A stretch of DNA of 44,335 bases from contig JAAYKK010000081.1 in NCBI GenBank assembly GCA_012522435.1, positions 1 through 44,335 on the forward strand, read 5' to 3'. The DNA comes from Clostridiaceae bacterium. GTDB lineage: Bacteria > Bacillota > Clostridia > Saccharofermentanales > DTU023. The notes beneath the pieces are model-generated. The model saw only the letters and a list, made by a program, of their open reading frames with translations, was not told where the DNA came from and ran no database searches. The first letter of the stretch is position 1, and each line of letters starts with the position of its first letter. The position numbers were made by a program, and so were the translations under genes. Shown piece by piece: positions 9,901-19,852 of the stretch.

Positions 9901-12658
9901 ACAAGTCACAAAAAAAGTTAATAAAACTGATGAAATTATTTCCGTATTTATCATAGCGGCAGCAATTTTATTAAGCTTTATGTTTTGGGCTCCGAGTAGT
10001 ATGACCGGTCTTTTAGGTAAATATTTTAAACAAGTTGGTCACGGTTTTTTCGGAACACTTGCGGTGGTGTTTCCGGTTATTTTATTTGTAATAGGTTTAG
10101 ATAGAATCATATCTAAGACTAGAAAGGTTTCTCAAGCTAGAAAAAATTGCACTGTGCTTTTGTTTTTGTGTGCAGTTGTTTTGATTTCGACAGTTTATTT
10201 GGAACCGAATACAGTTTTTTTAGCGACCAGGTCAAGTGGTAAATCGTCTGTCTTGAAAGCAATATCTTTATTCTGGCAGTCAGGATTAAAACCTGAACTG
10301 GTTTCACAATCAACAATTTGGAGTGGTGGTTTAATTGGCGGAATCTGTGGTTTATCTTTAAATGTACTGACCGGTAAAACCGGTTCGATTATTATTATTT
10401 CAACAATGATTTTGGCTTTAATTGTGGTTGTTTTTAATGTTTCTTATACTCATTATTTGCAAAAATCGGCAGAGGTCTTACAACAATCAAGATTAAGATA
10501 CGAAGAGAAACGAAGATTAAAAGCTGAACGAATTGCCCAAGCTGAAGCTGAACAGGCAGAAAATATGGACGAGTTTGAGACTGAATCAAGCTATGATGTA
10601 AACGCTACAGTTTTAGCTGAATCTGAAGAAGAACAAGCCGAATTCGGTTTTGATTTATCAAAGAATACTTCAGATAAAGATCCTCATGAAGTATCCAGTG
10701 AATGGATTAAACGGGAACTAGCAAAAGAAAAAAATCAACCTTATGAGGAGCCGCATCAAATTACATATGATTTACCGGATGGCTCTTGGACGGTTGATTC
10801 TACAGAGGAGGATTTTCCGACAGATGACCAAAGTATAGATTTCAATCTGCCTTCATTCGAGATCCAAGATGAGGGAAATAATGCAATAAGTACTAGCGAG
10901 CCGGAGTTTCAATTTGATCAATCTAATTTGAGATCCAATAAAACTGATGATTTTAATACTGATTCTAGTTCTAGTTCTGACACAGATCAGTCTGAACTAG
11001 AAAAATCTGAAAGGCACATTGTTTCTGAGCAGGATCCTACTGAAGAAAGGGCGGATCAGATTGAGCATGCCGATGTAGAAGACATTGAAGATAAAGGCAG
11101 GGCTCATTGGGAAGATCGGGCAGAGGACGCTGTAGGAGCTGAAATTCCTCAAATGAAAAAGCAGACTAAACGGAAACAGATAGCTTTAACAGATAAGTAT
11201 ATTACACCTCCTCTGGATTTATTGAATTCAGATCCCAAAAACAAAAAGGATTTAATAGATACTGCTGAGATTCAAAGTCTAGGTCAAAGATTGGAACAAA
11301 CCTTAACTGATTTTGGAGTTGATGCTAAAGTTGTTAATTATACAACGGGTCCTACAATTACTCGTTTTGAATTGTCTCCGGGTCCCGGGGTAAAAGTATC
11401 ACGAATTACAAATTTATCAGATGATATTGCTCTATCCTTGGCTGCAATCGGTGTAAGAATAGAAGCACCGATACCGGGTAAGCCTGCAATCGGGATTGAG
11501 ATTCCGAATAAAGAAACAGAACCAGTTTTGTTGAGAGGAATCATCGAGTCTGAGGCATTTAAAAAAGCTGAATCAAATTTAACTGCCGGTATTGGACGTG
11601 ATATTCAAGGGAATGAAATACTTTGTGATTTAGAAAAAATGCCACATTTGCTAATAGCAGGAGCCACCGGATCAGGGAAATCAGTTTGTATTAATGCAAT
11701 CATTATTTCTTTAATCTATCGAACAGGTCCTGCAGATCTCAAAATGATCATGATAGACCCTAAAGTTGTAGAATTGAATGTTTATAATGGAATACCACAT
11801 TTACTTCAACCTGTAGTTACAGATCCTAAGAAAGCATTCGGAGCCTTAAATTGGGCAGTTACAGAAATGGAAGAACGTTATGAAAAATTTGCTGAGAATT
11901 CTGTCCGAGATTTTTCTGCATACAATTCATTGATATCTTCCGGTCAGATTGAAGGAGAAAAATTACCGTCGATCTTGATTATTATCGATGAGCTGAGTGA
12001 TCTGATGGCTACGACACCGACTGAAGTTGAAGATGCAATTGCCAGGTTAACGGCGATGGCTAGAGCTGCGGGAATTCACTTGATCATTGCTACGCAAAGA
12101 CCATCGGTAGATGTAATTACAGGAGTAATCAAGGCTAATATTCCATCCAGAATTGCATTTACAGTCGCTTCTCAAGTCGATTCACGGACTATTCTGGATA
12201 TGGGTGGTGCAGAAAAATTACTTGGAAAAGGCGATATGCTTTATTATCCTCAAAGTGCTTCTAAACCTAAACGAGGTCAAGGTGGATTTGTGACCGATGC
12301 TGAAGTTGAGCGGGTGATTCGTTACCTTAAAGGAATTTATGAAACAGATTATGATGAATCGGTGGCTAAAGCGATTGAGAACGTTGGCAGTGGAGGATCA
12401 GGTCCGCTTGGTTCAATGAACAGAGACAGCGAAGAAGATGAATTGTTGGCAGATGCGATCAAAATGGTAATTGAATCAGAGTATGCTTCGATTTCTTTAT
12501 TACAAAGACGTTTAAGTATAGGTTATCCGCGAGCTGCTCGTTTAGTTGATAGATTATATGATTTGAATATCATTGGGCCTTTTGAAGGCAGTAAACCCCG
12601 AAAAGTTTTAATGACTCCGGAGGAGTATTTGGCTTCGCAAGAAGAAGAATCAGATTAA
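9893..12658 (+). CDS. ftsK: FtsK/SpoIIIE DNA translocase
   Basis: N-terminal TM segments, acidic linker, Walker A LLIAGATGSGKSVCINAII, C-terminal gamma winged helix SISLLQRRLSIGYPRAARLVDRL. Confidence 0.95.
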   Translation: MAEQVTKKVNKTDEIISVFIIAAAILLSFMFWAPSSMTGLLGKYFKQVGHGFFGTLAVVFPVILFVIGLDRIISKTRKVSQARKNCTVLLFLCAVVLISTVYLEPNTVFLATRSSGKSSVLKAISLFWQSGLKPELVSQSTIWSGGLIGGICGLSLNVLTGKTGSIIIISTMILALIVVVFNVSYTHYLQKSAEVLQQSRLRYEEKRRLKAERIAQAEAEQAENMDEFETESSYDVNATVLAESEEEQAEFGFDLSKNTSDKDPHEVSSEWIKRELAKEKNQPYEEPHQITYDLPDGSWTVDSTEEDFPTDDQSIDFNLPSFEIQDEGNNAISTSEPEFQFDQSNLRSNKTDDFNTDSSSSSDTDQSELEKSERHIVSEQDPTEERADQIEHADVEDIEDKGRAHWEDRAEDAVGAEIPQMKKQTKRKQIALTDKYITPPLDLLNSDPKNKKDLIDTAEIQSLGQRLEQTLTDFGVDAKVVNYTTGPTITRFELSPGPGVKVSRITNLSDDIALSLAAIGVRIEAPIPGKPAIGIEIPNKETEPVLLRGIIESEAFKKAESNLTAGIGRDIQGNEILCDLEKMPHLLIAGATGSGKSVCINAIIISLIYRTGPADLKMIMIDPKVVELNVYNGIPHLLQPVVTDPKKAFGALNWAVTEMEERYEKFAENSVRDFSAYNSLISSGQIEGEKLPSILIIIDELSDLMATTPTEVEDAIARLTAMARAAGIHLIIATQRPSVDVITGVIKANIPSRIAFTVASQVDSRTILDMGGAEKLLGKGDMLYYPQSASKPKRGQGGFVTDAEVERVIRYLKGIYETDYDESVAKAIENVGSGGSGPLGSMNRDSEEDELLADAIKMVIESEYASISLLQRRLSIGYPRAARLVDRLYDLNIIGPFEGSKPRKVLMTPEEYLASQEEESD

Positions 12659-12692
12659 TATTTAAACAAAAACGAAAATATATGAGGATGAT

Positions 12693-13577
12693 ATGGCACA
12701 AATAATAGATGGTAGCTTGATAGCAAAAGAAATACGTCAAGAAATCGCGAAACAAGTAGAACAATATATTGCACAAGGTTATAGAAGACCGGGCTTATCC
12801 GTAATTTTAATCGGTAATGATCCGGCATCTGAAATCTATGTCAGAAATAAACAAAAAGCTTGTGTTGAAGTTGGTTTTGAATCCACAATTCACAAACTGG
12901 AATCGGACATTTCTCAATCAGAAATATCCCGGATAATTCATCAGCTGAATCAAGATGAAAAGGTTGATGGCATTCTTTGTCAACTACCGATCCCAGAACA
13001 TTTGTCCGAACAAAAAATAATTGAAGCAATTGATCCCAAGAAAGATGTAGATGGTTTTCATCCGATTAATGCTGGACGTTTATTTTCAGGAATGGATTCA
13101 TTGTTGCCTTGTACTGCTGCCGGAATCATTCAGATGTTAAAGAGAATTGATTATGATTTCATCGGTAAAAATGCATTGGTCATTGGCAGAAGTAATATCG
13201 TAGGAAAACCCACAGCAATATTATTGTTAAATGAAAACTGTACCGTTACAATAGCTCATTCTAAAACAGAGAATCTAGCCCAGCTTTGTCAAAAAGCTGA
13301 TTTACTCGTTACGTCTGCCGGTAAAGAGAACTTCATCCGTGCCGAATATACAAATCCGGATCAAGTTATTATTGATGTTTCGATTAATCGCAATCAATTT
13401 GGTAAGGTTGTAGGCGATGTAGATTTTAAAGAAGTGAGCCCGCTGGTCAAAGCAATCACACCTGTTCCTGGGGGGGTTGGACCTATGACAATTGCTATGC
13501 TGCTTGAAAACACACTCACTGCATACCTGAAATTTGTAAAAAACAATTTCAAGGAACAACAAGAAAGTAATATATGA
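12693..13577 (+). CDS. folD: bifunctional methylenetetrahydrofolate dehydrogenase/cyclohydrolase
   Basis: VDGILCQLPIPEHL, KDVDGFHPINAGRL, VIGRSNIVGKPTAILLL, PVPGGVGPMTIAML. Confidence 0.97.
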   Translation: MAQIIDGSLIAKEIRQEIAKQVEQYIAQGYRRPGLSVILIGNDPASEIYVRNKQKACVEVGFESTIHKLESDISQSEISRIIHQLNQDEKVDGILCQLPIPEHLSEQKIIEAIDPKKDVDGFHPINAGRLFSGMDSLLPCTAAGIIQMLKRIDYDFIGKNALVIGRSNIVGKPTAILLLNENCTVTIAHSKTENLAQLCQKADLLVTSAGKENFIRAEYTNPDQVIIDVSINRNQFGKVVGDVDFKEVSPLVKAITPVPGGVGPMTIAMLLENTLTAYLKFVKNNFKEQQESNI

Positions 13578-14848
13578 AAGATATTGTAATAGAATCTGCA
13601 GAAATAGTTGCGATCGGTACTGAATTATTAATTGGTCAAACTTTAAATACAAATAGCTACTATCTGGCAAATCAATTAACTTTGCTTGGTATAAGCTCTT
13701 ATCATCAATCTGTTGTGGGAGATAATCCTGATCGAATAATAAATACAATAAGAGCTGCATTAAAGAGGGCAGATCTAGTTATTACCAGTGGAGGTTTAGG
13801 TCCGACTGCAGATGATCTGACTATGGAACTGGTAGCAAAAGCTGCCGACAAAGAACTTGTAATGGATCGAGCAAGTAAACAAAGAATTTCCGATTATTTT
13901 ACTTCTATTGGCAGAACAGTTTCTGATAACAATTGGAAACAAGCTATGAAGCCAGAAGGGGCATTGGTGATGCCTAATACAAACGGTACAGCCCCGGGGG
14001 CAATTCTTGTTTTTGAATATGAAGGTGCTACTAAAGCTATTGTTTGTTTTCCCGGTCCTCCGAGTGAACTCCGACCTATGTTTGAATTATCATTAAAACC
14101 CTGGTTGGAAGAAAGGGTTGCTTATCAGTTTGAACATAGATTCTTGCATATGATGGGCATCGGCGAATCTAGTGCTGAATTAGAGCTGCAAGACTTAATA
14201 AAAAGTCAAACAAATCCAACGATTGCACCTTATGCTTCACCGGGAGAAGTCTGCTTTCGTATTACGCAAAGAATAAAAAGGAATCAAGCTGAACCTGACC
14301 TGATTTCACCCGTTGTGAAAGAAATCAAAAAACGTTTAGGTCAATACATATATGAGGACGGAGAACGGACACTTCCTGAGATTGTTTTACAATTGTTGCA
14401 AGCAAAGCAGCAGACAGTCGGTTTCGCTGAATCATGCACAGCAGGCATGATTTCTTCAGAATTCGGTAATCTTCCTGGTGTTTCGGATGTCTTTAAAGGT
14501 TCTATTATTTCTTATAGCAATCAAATCAAACGCAATGTTCTCGGTGTATCTTCTAAGATTTTAGAAAATCAGGGTGCGGTCAGCAGAGAGTGTGCTGAAG
14601 CAATGGCAAGAGGAGCAAGAAAAACCTTGCTGACGGATCTAGCAATTTCTGTGACAGGTATTGCCGGACCAAGCGGCGGCACAAAAGATAAACCTGTAGG
14701 TCTTGTCTATCTAGGCGCAGACTATCAAGGGCAAATCACAACTGAAAAGCATTTGATAAGAGGTAATCGTGAAAGAGTACGGACAGTAGCTTCACTGAGG
14801 GCTTTTCATCTTGCTTGGCGCTGCCTCAAAGAAAAATCAGATGCCTAA
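13574..14848 (+). CDS. cinA: CinA family protein (competence/damage-inducible; nicotinamide mononucleotide amidase domain)
   Basis: N-terminal AEIVAIGTELLIGQTLNTNSYYLA and GGLGPTADDLT; C-terminal GFAESCTAGMIS...VTGIAGPSGGT. Confidence 0.95.
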   Translation: MKDIVIESAEIVAIGTELLIGQTLNTNSYYLANQLTLLGISSYHQSVVGDNPDRIINTIRAALKRADLVITSGGLGPTADDLTMELVAKAADKELVMDRASKQRISDYFTSIGRTVSDNNWKQAMKPEGALVMPNTNGTAPGAILVFEYEGATKAIVCFPGPPSELRPMFELSLKPWLEERVAYQFEHRFLHMMGIGESSAELELQDLIKSQTNPTIAPYASPGEVCFRITQRIKRNQAEPDLISPVVKEIKKRLGQYIYEDGERTLPEIVLQLLQAKQQTVGFAESCTAGMISSEFGNLPGVSDVFKGSIISYSNQIKRNVLGVSSKILENQGAVSRECAEAMARGARKTLLTDLAISVTGIAGPSGGTKDKPVGLVYLGADYQGQITTEKHLIRGNRERVRTVASLRAFHLAWRCLKEKSDA

Positions 14849-14905
14849 TTTATCAAATTTTATTAATTTTTACTAAAAAGGTTAAGTAATTCCGGCGAAA
14901 ACAGC

Positions 14906-14933
14906 TTGACCTGCCTTTTGCATTTGATATAAT
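14906..14933 (+). promoter_or_regulatory. recA promoter
   Basis: TTGACC-16 bp-TATAAT upstream of recA. Confidence 0.75.
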
Positions 14934-14939
14934 GGAAAA

Positions 14940-14953
14940 CAAACAATTGTTCT
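14940..14953 (+). promoter_or_regulatory. candidate LexA/SOS box at the recA transcription start
   Basis: CAAACAATTGTTCT resembles the Gram-positive SOS box CGAACRNRYGTTYG (11 of 14 positions by hand) and overlaps the expected +1. Confidence 0.55.
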
Positions 14954-14967
14954 ATTAGGAGGACTAT

Positions 14968-16104
14968 ATGGCAAGACGTCGTAGAAAATCAAAAAGTAAA
15001 CAAATTTCCAATCCTCAATCTGAGACGGAACGCCAAGAAGCCTTAAAAATGGCTTTAGGTAAAATTGAGAAAGAGATGGGGAAAGGTGCAGTCATGCTGT
15101 TGGGCGATGACGATTATGAATTGGAAATTGACACTATTCCCACAGGCGCTTTGTCTTTGGATTTAGCACTAGGTATTGGCGGTTTGCCAAAAGGCAGAGT
15201 AGTTGAAATATTCGGTCCTGAGTCATCAGGTAAAACTACTGTAGCCTTGCATGTTATTGCTGAAGCTCAAAAAGATGGCGGAATAGCAGCTTTTGTTGAT
15301 GCTGAACACGCTTTAGATCCGGGCTATGCCGAAAAAATAGGCGTGGATATTGATCACTTGATAATCTCCCAACCCGATAATGGTGAAGAGGCATTAGAAG
15401 TCGCAGAGGCATTGGCACGCAGCGGTGCGGTAGATATTATTGTAGTTGACTCAGTAGCTGCTTTAGTTCCGCGTTCGGAAATCGAAGGGGAAATGGGCGA
15501 TGCAACCATGGGCGTACAGGCTAGATTGATGTCGCAAGCATTGCGTAAACTCTCCGGTGTATTACATAAGTCTAATACGATGATTATTTTTATCAATCAA
15601 TTAAGAGAAAAAATAGGTATCATGTTTGGTAATCCTGAAACTACTACAGGCGGTAGAGCACTTAAGTTTTATTCATCAGTTCGTTTAGACATTAGAAGAA
15701 TAGAAACCTTACGCGACGGTAATGATGTTATCGGTTCGAGAACCAGAGCAAAAGTTGTCAAAAATAAAGTTGCTCCTCCCTTCAAAGAGGCTGAATTCGA
15801 TATCATTTACGGAGAAGGAATCTCTAATGAAGGCTGCATCCTGGACTTAGCTGCTGATTTGGATATTATTAACAAAAGTGGTTCTTGGTACTCTTATGGT
15901 GAAATCAGGATTGGGCAGGGCAGAGATAATGCACGTCAATGGCTCAAAGATAATCCGGAGCTTATGACTGAAATAGATAATAAAGTACGCGAATATTATG
16001 AACCGGAAGAAGATGATGATGAAGAAGAAATGACAACAGAAGAAAAAACAGATAATAAGGCTCAAGATGACTTAGATGCATTGTTGAATCTGGATGCCGA
16101 ATAA
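14968..16104 (+). CDS. recA: recombinase RecA
   Basis: [78 protein letters not shown]; acidic C-terminus. Confidence 0.99.
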   Translation: MARRRRKSKSKQISNPQSETERQEALKMALGKIEKEMGKGAVMLLGDDDYELEIDTIPTGALSLDLALGIGGLPKGRVVEIFGPESSGKTTVALHVIAEAQKDGGIAAFVDAEHALDPGYAEKIGVDIDHLIISQPDNGEEALEVAEALARSGAVDIIVVDSVAALVPRSEIEGEMGDATMGVQARLMSQALRKLSGVLHKSNTMIIFINQLREKIGIMFGNPETTTGGRALKFYSSVRLDIRRIETLRDGNDVIGSRTRAKVVKNKVAPPFKEAEFDIIYGEGISNEGCILDLAADLDIINKSGSWYSYGEIRIGQGRDNARQWLKDNPELMTEIDNKVREYYEPEEDDDEEEMTTEEKTDNKAQDDLDALLNLDAE

Positions 16105-16127
16105 GTTTATTAATCATAGTCAAGAAT

Positions 16128-16724
16128 ATGAATCAAGAAAAATCTTATGCAGAACGCTTATCAAAAGCGCAAGAACTTGTTTCACAACTCCATAAAAGCT
16201 TTCCTGAACAAGGAAAAACTAATCAAGCCTCTGATGTCTCCACCAAGCATCAAGAGGCTTATTCTAAACTGCGCACAAGAGCTCTGAAATATATAGGGAT
16301 TGATCGGGGTAGGTCTTTTGGGCAAGTGAAAAGAATTCTTATGAGAGACTTGCCTGAAATATCTGAAGCTAATTCCCAATTGGTAGACATGGTTATCCAG
16401 GATCTGATTAATGATCAGTATTTGGATGAATATCTTTGCGGTCGTAGAATCATTAAACGACATTCAGGACGTGCTCAAAAATCTAAAGAATACATCAGAC
16501 AACTTATGTATAAACAGGGCATCAGTCCTGCTGTGATTAAGGATACTGTCCTAGAAATAGATGATGATTATCAAACGGCTGAAAGATACAGACTGGTAAA
16601 ACAAGCAGAATGGGATATTTCTAATCCGGGAAGAGTAATGCGTCATCTTGCTGCACGTGGATATTCTGCTGGTATTAGCCGAAAGATTGTGCAAAAATGG
16701 TTAGATGATGTCGCAACAAAATAA
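16128..16724 (+). CDS. recX: regulatory protein RecX
   Basis: Directly after recA; helical repeat protein with LINDQYLDEYLCGRRIIKRHSGR. Confidence 0.85.
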   Translation: MNQEKSYAERLSKAQELVSQLHKSFPEQGKTNQASDVSTKHQEAYSKLRTRALKYIGIDRGRSFGQVKRILMRDLPEISEANSQLVDMVIQDLINDQYLDEYLCGRRIIKRHSGRAQKSKEYIRQLMYKQGISPAVIKDTVLEIDDDYQTAERYRLVKQAEWDISNPGRVMRHLAARGYSAGISRKIVQKWLDDVATK

Positions 16725-18081
16725 TAACACTTTTTATATTTTATCTTTAGGTTGTCCTAAGAACGAAGTTGATGCAGAATGTATGAGTTATGCTCTAAGC
16801 AATGCAGATTATAACTTTGTAGATGATCCGTTTAAAGCTAATTATTTAATAGTTAATACTTGCGGATTTATTCAATCTGCGAAAGAAGAAGCAATTTCTG
16901 CAATATTGGACTTGGCTGAGATTAAGCAAAAAAACTTGGAGCATAATCTTGTGTCTCATTTAATTGTGACCGGTTGCTTAAGTCAACGCTATGCAAAACA
17001 AATTTACAGTGAATTTCCGGAAGTAGATTTAGTATTAGGAACAGCTCAATATGATCAAATTGTAGAATCTGTGTATAAATTAAAAGAAAACCAGAATTTA
17101 CGAAAATCTTTGCCGGAAAAACCTGGCAGTCTGGATCATTTATTTCACGGAGAACAGGCAGCAACAGATCGCTCATATGCGTATTTGAAAATTGCAGAAG
17201 GGTGTTCTAATCACTGTGCCTTCTGTGCGATACCCGGAATAAGAGGCCCATTACTTTCAAGAAAACTTGAAGATGTGGTTGCTGAGGCAAAAATACTAAC
17301 TGAACGTGGTTTTAAAGAAGTTATACTAATAGCACAAGATACTACTCGCTATGGCTTAGATATCTATGGTAAACCCTACTTGATTGAACTGCTAAAAGAG
17401 CTAATCGGAATACCGAATATCGGTTTGATACGCTTAATGTATGTTTATGGCGATGTGTTTTCTGATGAGTTAATTGATTTTATGGCAGAACATGAACAGA
17501 TAGCAGCTTATATCGATTTACCGATTCAGCATGCATCTGATAAAATTCTCAAATCGATGGGTAGAAGGGATACTAATCAACAATTAAGACAATTAATTGC
17601 TAAATTGCGTTCAAAGATCCATAATCTAATACTAAGAACGACTGTTTTGGTCGGATTTCCGGGTGAGACAGATCAAGACTTTATAGAATTGAAAAATTTT
17701 ATTGAGGATATTAAATTTGATCGCTTAGGTTGTTTTGTTTTTTCGCCTGAAGAAGGAACCAGAGCTTATAAAATGTCAGATCTGCCACCGGCTGAGATAG
17801 CTGAAAGCAGGTATCATGAGATCATGACTTTGCAGCGAAAGATCTCTTTGGAAAAAAACAAAGCAAGAATTGGCCAGATTTATCAAGTGTTATTGGAAGA
17901 TATCAGTGAGGATGGAATATTTTTTGTTGGTCGCAGTTACGGTGAAGCGCCGAACATAGATCCTTCGATTTTTGTTCTGGCTCAACAAGCCGACTTGAAA
18001 ATCGGTGACGTGGCTGCAGTAAAAATCATTGATGCAGACGATTATGAATTAATAGGAGTAAGTACTGATGAACATACCTAA
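16708..18081 (+). CDS. rimO: ribosomal protein S12 methylthiotransferase RimO (radical SAM)
   Basis: LSLGCPKNEVDAECM, radical SAM EGCSNHCAFCAIPGIRGPLLSR, TRAM-like C-terminus; overlaps recX end. Confidence 0.95.
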   Translation: MSQQNNNTFYILSLGCPKNEVDAECMSYALSNADYNFVDDPFKANYLIVNTCGFIQSAKEEAISAILDLAEIKQKNLEHNLVSHLIVTGCLSQRYAKQIYSEFPEVDLVLGTAQYDQIVESVYKLKENQNLRKSLPEKPGSLDHLFHGEQAATDRSYAYLKIAEGCSNHCAFCAIPGIRGPLLSRKLEDVVAEAKILTERGFKEVILIAQDTTRYGLDIYGKPYLIELLKELIGIPNIGLIRLMYVYGDVFSDELIDFMAEHEQIAAYIDLPIQHASDKILKSMGRRDTNQQLRQLIAKLRSKIHNLILRTTVLVGFPGETDQDFIELKNFIEDIKFDRLGCFVFSPEEGTRAYKMSDLPPAEIAESRYHEIMTLQRKISLEKNKARIGQIYQVLLEDISEDGIFFVGRSYGEAPNIDPSIFVLAQQADLKIGDVAAVKIIDADDYELIGVSTDEHT

Positions 18082-18673
18082 TCGCTTAACGATACTACGC
18101 ATGATTCTTGTACCGTTTATTATTTTATTTATGTTACCTGTAATGAATTGGACTTTCTGGAATGAGTTTGTAACAACTCAGACAGCCCAAATTATTGCCC
18201 TAGTTTTATTTGCCATAGCTTCCTTGACAGACTTTCTAGACGGCTATATTTCTCGTAAGTATGATTTGGTAACTAATATGGGAAAATTTTTGGATCCGAT
18301 AGCCGATAAATTACTTGTGATTTCTGTATTTGTTGCTTTAGTTGAATTAAACAGAATTCATACCTATGTTGTATTGATAGTTTTAGCTCGTGAGTTCTTG
18401 GTAACCGGCTTACGTCTTTTAGCTGTAGAACAGGGAAGTGTGATTGCTGCGGGTCCTTGGGGAAAAGCAAAAACAACTCTACAGATTGTTGCAATCCTTT
18501 GGCTAATGCTGGAACCGATTATTTTCCATGCATCAAATTTTAATGCCTTAACGGGCACTGGTAGAACGTTGACAATTGTGGGTGATGTGTTGGTTGCTAT
18601 TTCTCTAGTACTGACTATTGTTAGCGGCATGGATTATTTACTAAAAAACAAACATTTTTTAACAAATGCCTAA
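18068..18673 (+). CDS. pgsA: CDP-diacylglycerol-glycerol-3-phosphate 3-phosphatidyltransferase
   Basis: MNIPNRLTILRMILVPFII; CDP-alcohol phosphatidyltransferase motif SLTDFLDGYISRKYDLVTNMGKFLDPIADKLL. Confidence 0.96.
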   Translation: MNIPNRLTILRMILVPFIILFMLPVMNWTFWNEFVTTQTAQIIALVLFAIASLTDFLDGYISRKYDLVTNMGKFLDPIADKLLVISVFVALVELNRIHTYVVLIVLAREFLVTGLRLLAVEQGSVIAAGPWGKAKTTLQIVAILWLMLEPIIFHASNFNALTGTGRTLTIVGDVLVAISLVLTIVSGMDYLLKNKHFLTNA

Positions 18674-18743
18674 ATACTTGACATTTCAGTTTTGTTTGTT
18701 TACAAATATATGCGTACTATAAATAAAATTTGTGGAGGTTATT

Positions 18744-18986
18744 ATGTCTGCTGAAGATATTTTTGAACAGGTTAAAGAATTATTAGTCGATCAATTAGGT
18801 GTGGATGAAGAAGCAATCACAATGGATTCCGATTTCATTGATGATCTCAATGCCGATTCTCTTGATATTGTAGATTTAATCATAACTCTTGAAACAGAAT
18901 ATGATATTTCTATCCCTGATGAAGATGCCCAACGTTTGAAAACAGTTGGCGATGCGGTAGATTTTATCGTTGAGAACGCTGACTAA
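18744..18986 (+). CDS. acpP: acyl carrier protein
   Basis: [21 protein letters not shown] with phosphopantetheine Ser; start MSAED at 18744 after ggagg. Confidence 0.97.
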   Translation: MSAEDIFEQVKELLVDQLGVDEEAITMDSDFIDDLNADSLDIVDLIITLETEYDISIPDEDAQRLKTVGDAVDFIVENAD

Positions 18987-19030
18987 AAGTATACTGATTG
19001 ACAAAGCATTATAAATGTTTAAATGAAATT

Positions 19031-19057
19031 AGGGATACTTTGGTATCCCTTTTTTTC
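19031..19057 (+). terminator. intrinsic terminator after acpP
   Basis: AGGGATAC-tttg-GTATCCCT followed by TTTTTTT. Confidence 0.9.
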
Positions 19058-19078
19058 TTTGATTTTCGGAGATAGATA

Positions 19079-19825
19079 ATGAACAGCTCTAAGAAGTTTT
19101 GTCAGAAAAATCAGATTAAGTTTGATAATCTTGAATTAATCAAATCAGCTTTGACTCATTCAACTTATGCTTATGAGAATCAAGGAGAAGTAAAATACGA
19201 TAATGAGCGTTTAGAATTTTTAGGTGACGCTGTGTTACAATTAACAATCAGTGATGTTTTGTTTCGACTTAAACCTGAGATTAATGAGGGTTTGATGACA
19301 AAATATCGTGCCTTGGTTGTTTGTGAAGATACATTAACTCAAGTTGCATATGATCTTAATCTGGGAAAACATCTTTATCTGGGTAAAGGTGAAGAAATGA
19401 CCGGAGGTCGTGAAAAGGCTTCTAATCTATCAAATGCATTGGAAGCCGTATTTGGAGCAATATATTTAGATCAAGGTTTTGCCTATGTAAAAGAAATTAT
19501 CATGCAATACTTGGGGAAATATGTTGAACTGGCTATTGCAGGTAAAATGATTTACGATTTTAAGAGCAGATTATTAGAATTGGTACAAAGTACTAAGGGC
19601 AATAGCACAATGAGCTTTGAAATAATAAATGAAGAAGGGCCTGTGCATGATCGCATTTTTACTGCTGCAGTCATCTTAGATGAGAAAAAGATTTCAACAG
19701 GTAAAGGATCAAGCAAAAAAGAAGCTGAACAGAAAGCTGCGAAAATCGCTTTGCAAATTTTATCATGTGATATAAACGGATGTCAGATTTCTCTCGACTC
19801 CGTAATAATAAATAATAATAATTAA
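19079..19825 (+). CDS. rnc: ribonuclease III
   Basis: NERLEFLGDAVLQL signature, ALEAVFGAIYLD, C-terminal dsRBD GKGSSKKEAEQKAAKIAL. Confidence 0.97.
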   Translation: MNSSKKFCQKNQIKFDNLELIKSALTHSTYAYENQGEVKYDNERLEFLGDAVLQLTISDVLFRLKPEINEGLMTKYRALVVCEDTLTQVAYDLNLGKHLYLGKGEEMTGGREKASNLSNALEAVFGAIYLDQGFAYVKEIIMQYLGKYVELAIAGKMIYDFKSRLLELVQSTKGNSTMSFEIINEEGPVHDRIFTAAVILDEKKISTGKGSSKKEAEQKAAKIALQILSCDINGCQISLDSVIINNNN

Positions 19826-19852
19826 TAAATAAACATTAAGGACCTCTGAAAA

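Noticed and set aside
10480-11220. Acidic, Ser/Glu/Asp-rich stretch in ftsK as an unusual inserted domain
   Set aside because: Variable acidic linkers between the membrane and motor domains are normal for FtsK/SpoIIIE proteins.
13302-13760. 152-aa minus-strand ORF, the longest antisense ORF
   Set aside because: Lies fully inside folD and cinA, Leu/Tyr-rich low-complexity translation, no RBS or family features; an artefact of codon bias.
16705-18081. recX/rimO and rimO/pgsA overlaps as possible frameshift or fusion
   Set aside because: Short overlaps (14-20 nt) with independent starts are ordinary translational coupling.
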